Position numbers and translations under genes: made by a program. From NCBI RefSeq assembly GCF_900111935.1, contig NZ_FOYN01000002.1, positions 620,001 to 684,000 on the forward strand: a stretch of DNA of 64,000 bases. Direction: 5' to 3'. Of the stretch, positions 17,468 through 25,308 are shown in pieces (within the stretch, counting starts at the first letter, position 1; each line of letters opens with the position of its first letter). This DNA is from Halorubrum sodomense. GTDB taxonomy: Archaea > Halobacteriota > Halobacteria > Halobacteriales > Haloferacaceae. Under the pieces are notes generated by a model. It worked only from the letters and a program-made list of their open reading frames with translations. It had not been told where the DNA came from and made no database searches.

Positions 17468-18211
17468 TCAGACCGCCGCGAGGAGCAGGCTCGGAACGGC
17501 GAAGAACGTCGCCACCCCCGCCGCGGCCCCGCGGCCGAGGTCGTACTCGGCCTCCAGCCCGCCGACGACGATCACCCACTGGACCGCGATCGCGACCGCG
17601 GACGCGACGAGCAGCGGCCCGGTCGCGCCCGTGATCGCGGCGACGACGTCGCTCGCCACCGCCTCGCCGGTCGACCCGGATATCGCCGCGTTCGAGAGCG
17701 CGTACCAGATCCCGGCGAGCCCGGCGACGAGCCGGAGCAGTTCGGCGCCGATCGCCCAGCCGGCGATCACGAAGGAGTCGCCGACGGAGCCGGAGCCGCC
17801 CGCGACGCGCGCCCCGACGTGGAGCGCGACCGCGAACAGCGCCCACCAGAGCGGCACCCCGAGCAGCCCGTAGTGGATGAGTCCCGTCGCGGCGTCGCGG
17901 AGCTCCGTCCCCGCGTCGACCTCGATCCGCGCCGGCTCGCCGCACTCCTCGGCGAACATAGATCCGGGCTCGTCGCCGAACGTCTCGCAGGTCGACTCCG
18001 GGGGGCGGTCCGGGTTGTCGACGGTGATCCGCTGGTCGACGGTCGCGTCGAACACTCCGCCGAGCGCGACGATTCCGAGGCTGGTGCCGATCGTGACCAC
18101 GACTAACATCGCGACCGCGACGGTCCCGGCGCGAGGGGAGTCGAACCCGTCGCGAACGCGGTCGAGGACGCTACCGATCGGACTCGCGAGGACGGCGAAC
18201 GGGGAGGGCAT
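17468..18211 (-). CDS. Yip1-like multi-pass membrane protein
   Basis: A 247-residue membrane protein. A cytosolic start (PIGSVLDRVRDGFDSPRAG) leads into a first helix (TVAVAMLVVVTIGTSLGIVALG). An extracellular loop with three cysteines follows (STCETFGDEPG ... AEECGEPAR), then about four more helices. The layout resembles haloarchaeal Yip1-domain proteins; function unknown. A longer start at 18238 is possible, but the ATG at 18211 better precedes the conserved MPSPF region. It lies between dcd and an NfeD gene, all on the same strand. Confidence 0.75.
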   Translation of the reverse strand: MPSPFAVLASPIGSVLDRVRDGFDSPRAGTVAVAMLVVVTIGTSLGIVALGGVFDATVDQRITVDNPDRPPESTCETFGDEPGSMFAEECGEPARIEVDAGTELRDAATGLIHYGLLGVPLWWALFAVALHVGARVAGGSGSVGDSFVIAGWAIGAELLRLVAGLAGIWYALSNAAISGSTGEAVASDVVAAITGATGPLLVASAVAIAVQWVIVVGGLEAEYDLGRGAAAGVATFFAVPSLLLAAV

Positions 18212-18292
18212 CGTCGGGTGCTGTCCGCCGACGGACAAGTGCCTTTCCGCTCGCGGTTCGGGGCCGCGGATCGGCCTTCCGACCGAGCCGCG

Positions 18293-18895
18293 TCACTCCC
18301 GTTCGAGTTCCGTCTCCGGATCGGCCTCGTTCTTCTCGGCGTCCGCGGCCTTCCGCGCCCGGTCGGCCGCGAGTTCGCGGTCGATGTCGTCCTCGACGTA
18401 CCCCATCGACTCGACGGTGACGACGTTCCCGCCGCCGGGGTCGACGACGATCACCTCCTCGCCCTCGTCGATCTCGCCTTCCATCGAGCGGGCGGAGTAG
18501 TGGGGGTTGAACCCGCCGCCAGCGAGCTTCACCTCGCCGCCGGTGGGGGTCACTCGCTCCGTGACCGTTCCCGTCTTCCCCTTCAGCGAGTCGCTGTCGC
18601 TGGTCTGTCGCTGCCCCTTCCCGCCGTAGAGGTCGAACTCGTGGTAGCCGTAGAAGGCGGCGGCGCCGAAGGCGAGGGTCAGAAGCGCCATGAACAGCGT
18701 GAGGAGGGCGCCGGCGACGCCGAGCGAGCTCAACACGAGCCCGCCGAGGCCCGCGCCGATGAGCGCGATACCGACGACGATGAAGTTCGCCCCGGGCGCG
18801 AGCGCCTCGGCCATCGAGAGCAACAGCCCGGCCGTCAGAAGGAGCAGCGGGAGGGTGTCCGGCGAGAGGAGCCCGGACTGTGCGAGCGCGTCCAT
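18293..18895 (-). CDS. NfeD-family membrane protein
   Basis: A 200-residue protein. Three to four hydrophobic helices lie in residues 13-85 (LPLLLLTAGLLLSMAEALAPG, GVAGALLTLFMALLTLAFGAAAFYGY). A soluble OB-fold domain follows (LKGKTGTVTERVTPTGGEVKLAG ... GEEVIVVDPGGGNVVTVESM), the NfeD signature. NfeD proteins normally pair with SPFH/stomatin-type proteins in membrane quality control. The only SPFH gene in the window is far away at 56213. The C-terminal 35 residues are a charged helix. Confidence 0.88.
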   Translation of the reverse strand: MDALAQSGLLSPDTLPLLLLTAGLLLSMAEALAPGANFIVVGIALIGAGLGGLVLSSLGVAGALLTLFMALLTLAFGAAAFYGYHEFDLYGGKGQRQTSDSDSLKGKTGTVTERVTPTGGEVKLAGGGFNPHYSARSMEGEIDEGEEVIVVDPGGGNVVTVESMGYVEDDIDRELAADRARKAADAEKNEADPETELERE

Positions 18896-19003
18896 GTCCG
18901 GTCCTACGGCCGCGGCCTGATAAGTTGTGGTGCGCGGGTCGCGACGCCGTTCGCGTCGCCGGCGCTCCCCGGAGGGCGGCCCCGACGGATCGGCGCCGCG
19001 CGC

Positions 19004-19210
19004 TCAGAGACCGAGGACCAACACGCCGACCGTGGCCGCGACCCCGAGGACGACGAAGACGGCGTGTTCGAGGTCGACGTCGCCCGGTTCTATCGGGTCG
19101 CTCTCCGGCGTGCCGGTGTCCTCCGTGATGCCGTCAGGACCCACGTCGTCGACCGAGAACCGCCACTTGGTCTCGTCGTCCGGGGTCTCGTCGCCGGATT
19201 CGTCGCTCAT
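19004..19210 (-). CDS. Small acidic protein with one C-terminal membrane helix
   Basis: A 68-residue protein. An acidic N-terminal half (MSDESGDETPDDETKWRFSV followed by DDVGPDG) ends in one hydrophobic helix (HAVFVVLGVAATVGVLVLGL). WRFSVDDVG recalls a family of small haloarchaeal tail-anchored proteins (possibly DUF7312), but I could not check. The ATG at 19210 was chosen over a longer frame. It lies 76 nt downstream of the pyruvate-kinase stop in reverse orientation terms, and is separate from it. Function unknown. Confidence 0.65.
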   Translation of the reverse strand: MSDESGDETPDDETKWRFSVDDVGPDGITEDTGTPESDPIEPGDVDLEHAVFVVLGVAATVGVLVLGL

Positions 19211-19286
19211 GGACGCGTTACGCGGCTCCGCGATAAATGACTGGCGGGCGCGGTCTCGATCCGGCACGGTCTCGATCCGGCGCGGC

Positions 19287-21044
19287 CTACCGCTCTCGGG
19301 CGGCGCTGATCACGTCGCCGTCGTAGACGACGCCTCGTTCGCCGTCGATGGTCACCGTGGTCCCGTCCGCGACCGCCTCGGGCAGGCGGGCGCTGGAGAC
19401 CATCGGGACGCCGAGTTCGCGGGCGACGACGGCGGGGTAGCCGGTCATCCCCTCGCGGGCGTCGACGATGCCGGCGACCCGGTCGAGGTCGCCGGAGAAC
19501 TCCCCGTCGAAGTCGGCGCCGATCGCGACGACGCTCCCCTCGGGCAGCGCGTCGAGGTCGCCGTCCTCGGTCCGATGGACCGGGCCGGCGACGCGGCCGG
19601 CGACGACCGACTTCCCGGTCACGAGCGTCTCGGCGGCGACGTGGACCTTCAGGGTGTTCGTCGTGTTCGTCCCCTCGAACTCCGTGAGCATGCCCGAGAG
19701 GACGACGAGGGTGTCGCCCGACTCGGCGCCGCCGGTGTCGAGCGCGGCGTCGACCGCGTTGTCGAGGATCGCCTCCATGTCGTGGGCGTACTCCGTCAAC
19801 ACGGGACGGACACCCCACGAGAGCGCGAGCTGGCGGCGGACGCGGTCGTTCGGCGTCGTCGCGACGACCGGGACGCCCGGCCGGAACATGGCCGTCTTTC
19901 GCGCGGTGAATCCCGACTCGGAGACCGCGACCACCGTCGAGGCGCCGATGTCGCGCGCGAGGTAGCGCGCCGACCGCGCCAGCGCCTCGGTCCGCGACCC
20001 CTCGTCCGCGGTCGGGACGCGCTGCTCGCGCGTCTCCGCGTACTCGTCGCTCGACTCGATCTGCCGGACGATACGGTCCATCGTCTCGACGACGTTAACG
20101 GGGTCCTCGCCGACCGCGGTCTCGCCGGAGAGCATCACGGCGTCGGTGCCGTCGAGGACGGCGTTCGCCACGTCCGAGGCCTCCGCGCGGGTCGGCCGCC
20201 GCGAGGAGACCATCGAGTCGAGCATCTCCGTCGCGGTGATGACGGGGACGCCCTCGTTGACGCAGGTCCGGATGATCCGCTTTTGGATCACCGGTACGTC
20301 CTCCAGCGGGCACTCGACGCCGAGGTCGCCGCGGGCGACCATCACGCCGTCGGCGGCGTCGACGATCCCCGTCAGGTTCTCGACCGCGCCGGCGCGTTCG
20401 ATCTTCGCGACGATCGGGATGTCCTCCCCGCCGCGCGCCTCCAGCTCGTCTGCGATCCGGTAGACGTCGTCTGCGTTCCGGACGAACGAGGCCGCGACGA
20501 AGTCAGCGTCGGTTCGGGCCGCGAGGTCGAGTTCGGCCTCGTCTTCCGGCGTGATCAGGTCGACGTCGATGGCGACGCCGGGGAGGTTCACCCCCTTCCG
20601 GGACCCGAGCTTGCCGCCGGAGACGACGGTCGCGACGACGGACTCGCCGTCGACGCGCTCGACGCGGCACTCGATCCGGCCGTCCGCGAGGAGGACCGTG
20701 TCGCCCGGGCCGGCGGCCGCGATCGAGTGGGTGAGGCCGACGCGTTCCGGCGTCGCGTCGTCGCCTTCGAGGAAGGTGACCTCGGAGTCGGTCGCGAGCG
20801 AGATCGGCTCGTCGATCTCGGCGGTCCGGACCTCCGGGCCCTTCAGGTCGACCATCACCGCGAGCGGGTCGTCGATCTCCTCGTCGACGGCGCGGGCGCG
20901 CTCGATAACCGTCTCCCGGTGGTCGGTGGTCCCGTGGCTGGCGTTGAGCCGGACGACGGACATCCCCGCGTCGGCGAGGCCGCGGATCGTGTCCCGGTCG
21001 TCCGAGGCGGGACCGATCGTACAGACGATCTTGGCGTTTCGCAT
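19287..21044 (-). CDS. pyk: Pyruvate kinase with C-terminal PEP-utiliser domain
   Basis: A 585-residue enzyme that converts PEP and ADP to pyruvate and ATP. Visible motifs: MRNAKIVCTIGPASDDRDTI, VRLNASHGTTDHR, VMVDLKGPEVRT, the catalytic lysine in IPIVAKIERAGAVENL, VMVARGDLGVECP and MLDSMVSSRRPTRAEASDVANAVLDG. After the normal C domain there is an extra phosphohistidine-like swivelling domain (about residues 480-585: GSVVAIGADFDGEF ... GMTGYPAVVARELGVPMVSSA). It lacks the THAA-type histidine (MTGYPAV instead of MTSHAAI), so it is probably not phosphorylated. This extended form is common in Bacillus and haloarchaea. Confidence 0.95.
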   Translation of the reverse strand: MRNAKIVCTIGPASDDRDTIRGLADAGMSVVRLNASHGTTDHRETVIERARAVDEEIDDPLAVMVDLKGPEVRTAEIDEPISLATDSEVTFLEGDDATPERVGLTHSIAAAGPGDTVLLADGRIECRVERVDGESVVATVVSGGKLGSRKGVNLPGVAIDVDLITPEDEAELDLAARTDADFVAASFVRNADDVYRIADELEARGGEDIPIVAKIERAGAVENLTGIVDAADGVMVARGDLGVECPLEDVPVIQKRIIRTCVNEGVPVITATEMLDSMVSSRRPTRAEASDVANAVLDGTDAVMLSGETAVGEDPVNVVETMDRIVRQIESSDEYAETREQRVPTADEGSRTEALARSARYLARDIGASTVVAVSESGFTARKTAMFRPGVPVVATTPNDRVRRQLALSWGVRPVLTEYAHDMEAILDNAVDAALDTGGAESGDTLVVLSGMLTEFEGTNTTNTLKVHVAAETLVTGKSVVAGRVAGPVHRTEDGDLDALPEGSVVAIGADFDGEFSGDLDRVAGIVDAREGMTGYPAVVARELGVPMVSSARLPEAVADGTTVTIDGERGVVYDGDVISAARER

Positions 21045-21156
21045 ACCGGCGGGTTCGACGTAGCGCCGGAAAAAGGCACCCGGTTGCGTCGCTCCCGAGT
21101 AAACGTTCGTGAAGAACGGTCGTGTCGCGGGTTCAGGCTCCGGAGCGCGGCGTCCG

Positions 21157-21545
21157 TTTATAAATCAACACGCGGTCGGCGCGTGCCTGCGAGCGGCCGG
21201 AGCGAAGCGGAGGCCGCGAGACAGCACGCGCGAGGGACGCGGCGAACGCGAGCGGCGCAGCCGCGAAGCGTGAGCCGCGAGGCTGGGGAGGCGTGAGGCT
21301 GCGGCGCTGTGCGGGGCGGGGCGGGGACTCAAAGGGGCAGTCGCGAGGACGTCGCAGACGACGTAAGCACCGCAACGAGGGAGCGAACGAAGTGAGTGAC
21401 CGAGTGAGGAGCGCAGCGAGTGTGCGGCGTCCTCGCGGCTGGGGCTTTGGAGGGGTTCGCCGTCGATTCGTCGGCAGCCGTTTATAAACGAGCAGTTAGG
21501 TATGTGGAGGGGTTCGCCGTCGCTTCGCCAGCAGCCACTTATAAA
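21157..21545 (+). ncRNA. Structured repeat element, copy B (candidate non-coding RNA)
   Basis: The 553 bases between pyk and thi4 hold this element and no gene. TTTATAAA (21157-21164) precedes a hairpin (21179-21231) by about 15-20 nt. A stem CGCGGC/GCCGCG follows (21238-21243 with 21274-21279). Next come the conserved block GAGGCTGGGGAGGCGTGAGG and CAAAGGGGCAG. A 14-bp stem (21338-21351 with 21428-21441, one G-U pair) encloses GACGTAAGCACCGCAACGAGG. A GGGGCTTTGGAGG tail ends in TTTATAAA (21481-21488). A second tail begins exactly 57 bp after the first and ends near 21545. Reading frames through it are low quality and not shared between copies. Confidence 0.6.
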
Positions 21546-21597
21546 AGAACGGCCGAGTACGGGGGGAGTCCGCAACCGGAACGTCAGCGGTGGGTTT

Positions 21598-22533
21598 TCA
21601 GTCGTCGGCGGGCGCGGGCGCGCCGCCGACCGACAGCTCGACCTCGGGCGCGTCGACCCCCAGCTCGTCGAGGGCGGCCTGCGCGGCGCGCTTGCCGGAG
21701 ACGAGCATCGCGCCGAACGTCGGCCCCATCCGCGGGAGGCCGTGGGCGGTCGCGACCGCCATCCCGGAGGCGATCAGGCCGTCGTGGACGACGCCGGTGT
21801 GCTCGACGACGGCGTCCTCGCTCTCGCCGACCCACATCGAGTCGTGGCCGGGCGAGTCGTGGCCGGGGGCGCCGTACTCGCCGTCGCCCGTCTGGTCCAT
21901 CCCGGTGTTGTGCTCCTTCGCGTGCTCGATGCCGGGCGCCGAGAGGACGCCGCGCTCGTCGAGCTTGCTGATCGCGACGGCGTCGTGGCCGGTCGCGTCG
22001 ATCACGAGGTCTGACTCGACCGCGATGGGGTCGACGCAGGTGATCTCGCGGGGGAGCGCGTGGACCGGCGTCCAGTTCATGACGATGCCGCCGACCTCGT
22101 GGTCCTCGCGGACGACGAGGTCGGTGAACTCTGTCATGTTCTGAACGCGCGCGCCGGCGTCGCAGGCCGCCTTGATCAGCCCGGAGCAGGCCTCCGGCCC
22201 CGCCGCGGTGTAGAGGCCGTCGACGTCTTCGACCGGTTCGTACTCCACGTCGAGGTCGTCGAGGATCTCCTGGGCAGGGTCTCTGACCGTCACCGTGTTC
22301 ATCAGGAACCCGCCGAGCCAGAAGCCGCCGCCGAGGTAGTTGTTCTTCTCGACGATCATCACCTTCACGCCGCGCTCGGCCAGCTCCTTCGCGGCCATCA
22401 GGCCGGAGGGGCCGCCCCCGAGGACGATGACCTCGGAGTCGGTGAAGTCGAGGAACCCGTCCGTCCACTCGTTCCCGATGGCCCTCGTTACGTCCGTCTC
22501 GCTCACGTCCGCGAAGCCGTCGAAGTCTTTCAT
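21598..22533 (-). CDS. thi4: Thiamine thiazole synthase (Thi4 type)
   Basis: A 311-residue NAD-dependent enzyme that makes the ADP-thiazole moiety of thiamine. The FAD/NAD-like Rossmann motif [21 protein letters not shown] is near residue 35, with [29 protein letters not shown] and [13 protein letters not shown] after it. Cys166 (in REITCVDPI) aligns, by recall, with the cysteine that yeast-type Thi4 sacrifices as sulfur donor; methanogen enzymes have His and use free sulfide. This copy is therefore predicted to be the single-turnover cysteine type. An operator-like direct repeat touches the start codon. ThiR is encoded 5 kb away. Confidence 0.93.
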   Translation of the reverse strand: MKDFDGFADVSETDVTRAIGNEWTDGFLDFTDSEVIVLGGGPSGLMAAKELAERGVKVMIVEKNNYLGGGFWLGGFLMNTVTVRDPAQEILDDLDVEYEPVEDVDGLYTAAGPEACSGLIKAACDAGARVQNMTEFTDLVVREDHEVGGIVMNWTPVHALPREITCVDPIAVESDLVIDATGHDAVAISKLDERGVLSAPGIEHAKEHNTGMDQTGDGEYGAPGHDSPGHDSMWVGESEDAVVEHTGVVHDGLIASGMAVATAHGLPRMGPTFGAMLVSGKRAAQAALDELGVDAPEVELSVGGAPAPADD

Positions 22534-22536
22534 ACA

Positions 22537-22556
22537 ACTTGGTAGTATTACTTGGT
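22537..22556 (-). promoter_or_regulatory. Operator-like direct repeat at the thi4 start
   Basis: ACTTGGT occurs at 22537-22543 and again at 22550-22556, a 13-bp spacing. The first copy lies 4 bases from the thi4 ATG (22531-22533). A TATA-like CGTATTTC on the minus strand follows at about 22560-22567, some 28-35 nt before the ATG. A protein bound here would cover the transcription start. It is a reasonable ThiR site but unproven. Confidence 0.5.
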
Positions 22557-22560
22557 TGTG

Positions 22561-22671
22561 AAATACGTTGCGGTCGATACTCGGTCGACCCTTTCGTATC
22601 CTGCCGTGTCAACGCCGCCAGCGACTCGGCTGCTCGATTACACGTAGCCGCCGCCGGCCAACGGAATATAT
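22561..22671. other. Spacer between the thi4 promoter and repeat copy C
   Basis: No gene or conserved block is visible here beyond the thi4 TATA-like sequence at its left edge. The local AT-rich run GGAATATATCATC (22664-22676) may be part of the decayed tail of repeat copy C. Confidence 0.4.
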
Positions 22672-22984
22672 CATCAGAGCCTCAGCCGCTCGGCGATACG
22701 GGAATGCTCTCGTAGGGAACACCACCAAAGCCCCAGCCGCGAGGGCTCGGTGCGCTCGCTGCGCTCCTCGTCGCTCGTTTCACTCGCTCCTGCGGTGCTT
22801 GCGTCGCGCGCCGTCGCCCTCTCGTCTGCCCCTCTGCGTCCCGCCCCGCTCCGCACAGCACCGCAGCCTCACGCCTCCCCAGCCTCGCGGTTCGCTCGGG
22901 CCTCCCTCCGGTCGCCCCTCGCTCACCGCTCCCTCGCGCGTGCTGTCTCGCGGCCGCCGAGGGCGGCCGCTCGCAGGCACGCGC
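22672..22984 (-). ncRNA. Structured repeat element, copy C (candidate non-coding RNA)
   Basis: On the minus strand it begins with a long hairpin (22936-22984). A stem GCGGT/ACCGC follows (22925-22929 with 22887-22891), then GAGGCTGGGGAGGCGTGAGG. The distal stem is reduced to GAGGGC/GCCCTC (22816-22821 with 22741-22746) around GACGCAAGCACCGCAGG. The element ends with the GGGGCTTTGG tail (CCAAAG on plus at 22725). A second tail is recognisable but degenerate, starting near 22674 (51 rather than 57 bp away). No TATAAA box precedes the first hairpin, so this copy may be silent. Confidence 0.55.
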
Positions 22985-23083
22985 CGCCGCCGCGTCCGGT
23001 CGTCTTCCGCCCTAGCTGCTGACCGTCTTGTCCGCCCCCAACTCGCAGCCTTTTTACCTACGCTGGCGATAGAAGTGCCTACT

Positions 23084-23350
23084 ATGGCTGAGGACAAGGC
23101 TCGAAGCACCGGCAGCGCGGGCCGATTCGGCGCTCGCTACGGCCGGGTCGCTCGCAAGCGGGTCCAGGACATCGAAGCGGAGATGCGCAACGCGACCGTC
23201 GACGGCGACGACGTCACGCGCAAAGGCACCGGCATCTGGGTCAACGAGGAGACCGGCGAGACGTTCACGGGCGGCGCGTACCGCCCCGAGACGCCCGGCG
23301 GCCGCACCGTCCGCCGCTCCATCCGCGCCGCGCTCGCCGACGAGGAATAG
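23084..23350 (+). CDS. rpl37ae: Large-subunit ribosomal protein eL43 (L37Ae) without zinc cysteines
   Basis: An 88-residue protein. The opening [22 protein letters not shown], the GTGIW strand and the end [21 protein letters not shown] match archaeal L37Ae. The four cysteines that normally form a C2-C2 zinc ribbon are absent: where CP-C and C--C pairs are expected there is ATVDGDDV and WVNEETGE. The fold would have to hold without metal. The start follows a T-rich promoter (23051-23056). It leads an operon with rpoP (4 nt away), pcc1 and prefoldin beta. Confidence 0.9.
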   Translation: MAEDKARSTGSAGRFGARYGRVARKRVQDIEAEMRNATVDGDDVTRKGTGIWVNEETGETFTGGAYRPETPGGRTVRRSIRAALADEE

Positions 23351-23354
23351 GACG

Positions 23355-23489
23355 ATGAGCTACAAGTGCTCCCGCTGTAAGCGCGACGTCACCCTCGACG
23401 AGTACGGCGGCGTGCGCTGCCCGTACTGCGGCCACCGCGTCCTCCTGAAGGAGCGCGGCGGCGGTATTCAGGAAGTCGACGTCGAGTAA
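23355..23489 (+). CDS. rpoP: RNA polymerase subunit Rpo12 (RpoP)
   Basis: A 44-residue zinc-ribbon subunit of archaeal RNA polymerase. The metal site is C5-x2-C8 ([10 protein letters not shown]) and C22-x2-C25 ([18 protein letters not shown]); numbers are from the ATG. Length and the C-terminal basic stretch agree with the family. The gene starts 4 nt after the L37Ae stop, so the pair is coupled; the order L37Ae-RpoP-Pcc1-prefoldin is a conserved archaeal gene string. Confident despite its size. Confidence 0.93.
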   Translation: MSYKCSRCKRDVTLDEYGGVRCPYCGHRVLLKERGGGIQEVDVE

Positions 23490-23516
23490 CGCCGTCTCCC
23501 CCTCTCACCCCGGACC

Positions 23517-23774
23517 GTGACGGCGACGCGCGCACACGAGACGGTCCTCTCTTTCACCTACCCCTCCGAGCGGCGCGCTCGCGTCGTGGCCGACGCGCTC
23601 GCCCCCGAAGTCGGTGATATCGACGACGCCCGTTCGACCGCGACCGTCGACCGCGAGGACGACGCGGTCCGCGTCCGCGTGCTCGCCGACGACCTCGTGG
23701 CGCTGCGCGCCGGCGTCAACAGCTGGTCGCGGCTGGTCGCGGTCGCCGAGGGCGTCGGCGCGGGACCCGATTGA
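23517..23774 (+). CDS. pcc1: KEOPS complex subunit Pcc1
   Basis: An 85-residue protein with the Pcc1/CTAG fold pattern: [23 protein letters not shown], then [30 protein letters not shown]. Pcc1 dimerises and binds Kae1 in the KEOPS complex, which adds the threonylcarbamoyl group to A37 of ANN-decoding tRNAs. Starts at GTG. It lies 27 nt after rpoP in the same operon, the common archaeal order. Confidence 0.88.
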   Translation: MTATRAHETVLSFTYPSERRARVVADALAPEVGDIDDARSTATVDREDDAVRVRVLADDLVALRAGVNSWSRLVAVAEGVGAGPD

Positions 23775-23881
23775 GATTCACCGAATACGCCGATACCGCG
23801 ACTCTTCGGGCCGCTGCGAGCCCATATGCCCCTCGTCGGAGAAGTCGGGGGTTTTTCCGTCCGGGCCGCCTCGGTCCGCCC

Positions 23882-24283
23882 ATGCAAGGGAACATGCCGC
23901 CCGAGGCACAGGAGAAGATCGAGGAACTGCAGGAGCTTCAGGAGACCGCACAGCAGGTCTCCGAGCAGAAAGAGCAGGCGCAGTCCGCGCTCAACGAGTC
24001 GAAGACCGCCCTCGACGCCCTCGAAGACGTCGACGAGGACGCGGGGATGTACCGCGAGATCGGCGAGGTCCTCGTCGAGACGGACTACGAGTCCGCCTAC
24101 GACGACCTCGAAGACAAGGTCGACTCGCTCGAGGTCCGCGTCGAGCAGCTCGAGAAGCAGGAGGAGCGCGTCGAGGAGCAGTTCGACGAGCTTCAGAGCG
24201 AGCTCCAGCAGATGCTCCAGGGCGGCGCGGGCGGCGGCGGCGGTCCGATGGGACCGGGCGGCCCCGGCGCCGGCGGCGCGTAA
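23882..24283 (+). CDS. pfdB: Prefoldin beta subunit
   Basis: A 133-residue chaperone subunit. Two long coiled-coil helices (about residues 8-48 and 75-115, for example [20 protein letters not shown] and [20 protein letters not shown]) flank the beta-hairpin region ([20 protein letters not shown]). The C-terminus ends in a Gly/Pro-rich tail ([16 protein letters not shown]). Beta subunits form the jellyfish-shaped hexamer that hands unfolded proteins to the thermosome. The frame opens earlier at 23771; the ATG at 23882 gives the family start [16 protein letters not shown]. Confidence 0.93.
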   Translation: MQGNMPPEAQEKIEELQELQETAQQVSEQKEQAQSALNESKTALDALEDVDEDAGMYREIGEVLVETDYESAYDDLEDKVDSLEVRVEQLEKQEERVEEQFDELQSELQQMLQGGAGGGGGPMGPGGPGAGGA

Positions 24284-24287
24284 GGCC

Positions 24288-24554
24288 GTGAGCAACGAGT
24301 CCGACGCCGCCTCGGAGCCGAGCGACGACGAGGTCGTTCGCACCGCGGCCGAGGCGGCAGAGGGGATCGTGTTCAAACACTACGACCAGTCGACGGTCAC
24401 GGATCTGGACGTCACCGTCACGTTCGAGGAGGGGGTCCTCGACGTCGACGTCTACCTCAACGCGCCCGCGGACGCCGATCCGGACCGGGAGGCGGTCGCA
24501 CAGGAGGCGGTCGAGACCGCCGGCGAGGCGGTCGACGAGCTGTTCGAGGAGTAG
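24288..24554 (+). CDS. DUF3194 family protein
   Basis: An 88-residue acidic protein starting at GTG, 4 nt after prefoldin beta. Its core, VVRTAAEAAEGIVFKHYDQS followed by TVTDLDVTVTFEEGVLDVDVYLNAP, matches DUF3194. That archaeal family is routinely found right after prefoldin beta, so it is likely linked to protein folding or the ribosomal operon. No catalytic motif is visible. Last gene of the rpl37ae operon. Confidence 0.82.
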   Translation: MSNESDAASEPSDDEVVRTAAEAAEGIVFKHYDQSTVTDLDVTVTFEEGVLDVDVYLNAPADADPDREAVAQEAVETAGEAVDELFEE

Positions 24555-24632
24555 CCGGTCGCCGCTTTCGACGCCCCGCTTGTCGCACCGATGACCGGCA
24601 GGTCTTCTCTTTCTCCGTGTGTTTGACCCGCC

Positions 24633-25187
24633 TTACGCCGACTCGCAGACCGCCACGAAGTTCTCGAAGACCTCCTCGCCGCGCTCCGTGTGAGCCACCT
24701 CCGGGTGCCACTGGACGCCGTACAGGTCCGCGTTGGGGTCGGACATCGCCTCGATGCCGCAGACGTCGGAGGTGGCGGTGCGGGCGAATCCGTCGGGCAG
24801 TGCCGTCACCTCGTCGGCGTGGGAGGCCCAGACGCGTGTCTCGGGCGCGAGCGACCCGACGAGCGGGTCGTCGTCGTCGACGATCTCGACGTCCACGTCG
24901 GCGTAGCCGCCGTAGTCGCCCGCCCCCACCGCGCCGTCGAGTTCGCTCGCGATCAGCTGCATCCCCAGACAGATACCGAGAACGGGAACGTCCAGTTCGA
25001 GGTAGTCGGGGGCGTTACCGACGCGGTCCATGTCCGGGCCGCCGGAGAGGACGATCCCGTCGGCGTCGAGCTCCTCGGCCGGCGCGTCCGCCGAGACGAT
25101 CTCGGTGTCGACGCCGAGGTCGCGGAGCGCCCGCCGCTCGAGGTGCGTGAACTGCCCGTGGAGGTCGATGACGACGATCCGAGTCAT
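24633..25187 (-). CDS. guaA: GMP synthase, glutamine amidotransferase subunit
   Basis: A 184-residue class I amidotransferase that supplies ammonia to the separate archaeal GMP synthase ATP-pyrophosphatase subunit (not in this window). Seen: MTRIVVIDLHGQFTHLERRA, LSGGPDMDRVG, nucleophile Cys in LGICLGMQLIA, WASHADEVTALPDGF, and catalytic His/Glu in GVQWHPEVAHTERGEE. The opening IVVIDLHGQF and the absence of a fused second domain identify the archaeal GuaAa type. An upstream in-frame start (25211) would add eight unusual residues and is rejected. Confidence 0.93.
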   Translation of the reverse strand: MTRIVVIDLHGQFTHLERRALRDLGVDTEIVSADAPAEELDADGIVLSGGPDMDRVGNAPDYLELDVPVLGICLGMQLIASELDGAVGAGDYGGYADVDVEIVDDDDPLVGSLAPETRVWASHADEVTALPDGFARTATSDVCGIEAMSDPNADLYGVQWHPEVAHTERGEEVFENFVAVCESA

Positions 25188-25308
25188 GGCCCCGATTGGC
25201 GGCTCTCGCACAAAAGCGGCTCGGAACTGGACGCAGTATCGTGGTGGTTTCGGCTATCGATCGGTGTTGATAATACACGAACACGGATCGATTCGGGGCA
25301 CAGGCCGC

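Noticed and set aside
21165-21575. Long open frames across the repeat elements, which share short peptides such as SFING/DGEPLQSP-like strings between copies
   Set aside because: The similarity comes from the conserved nucleotide blocks; frames are interrupted at different places, composition is Arg/Ser/Pro-rich shadow-like, and the paired stem changes would be meaningless for a protein.
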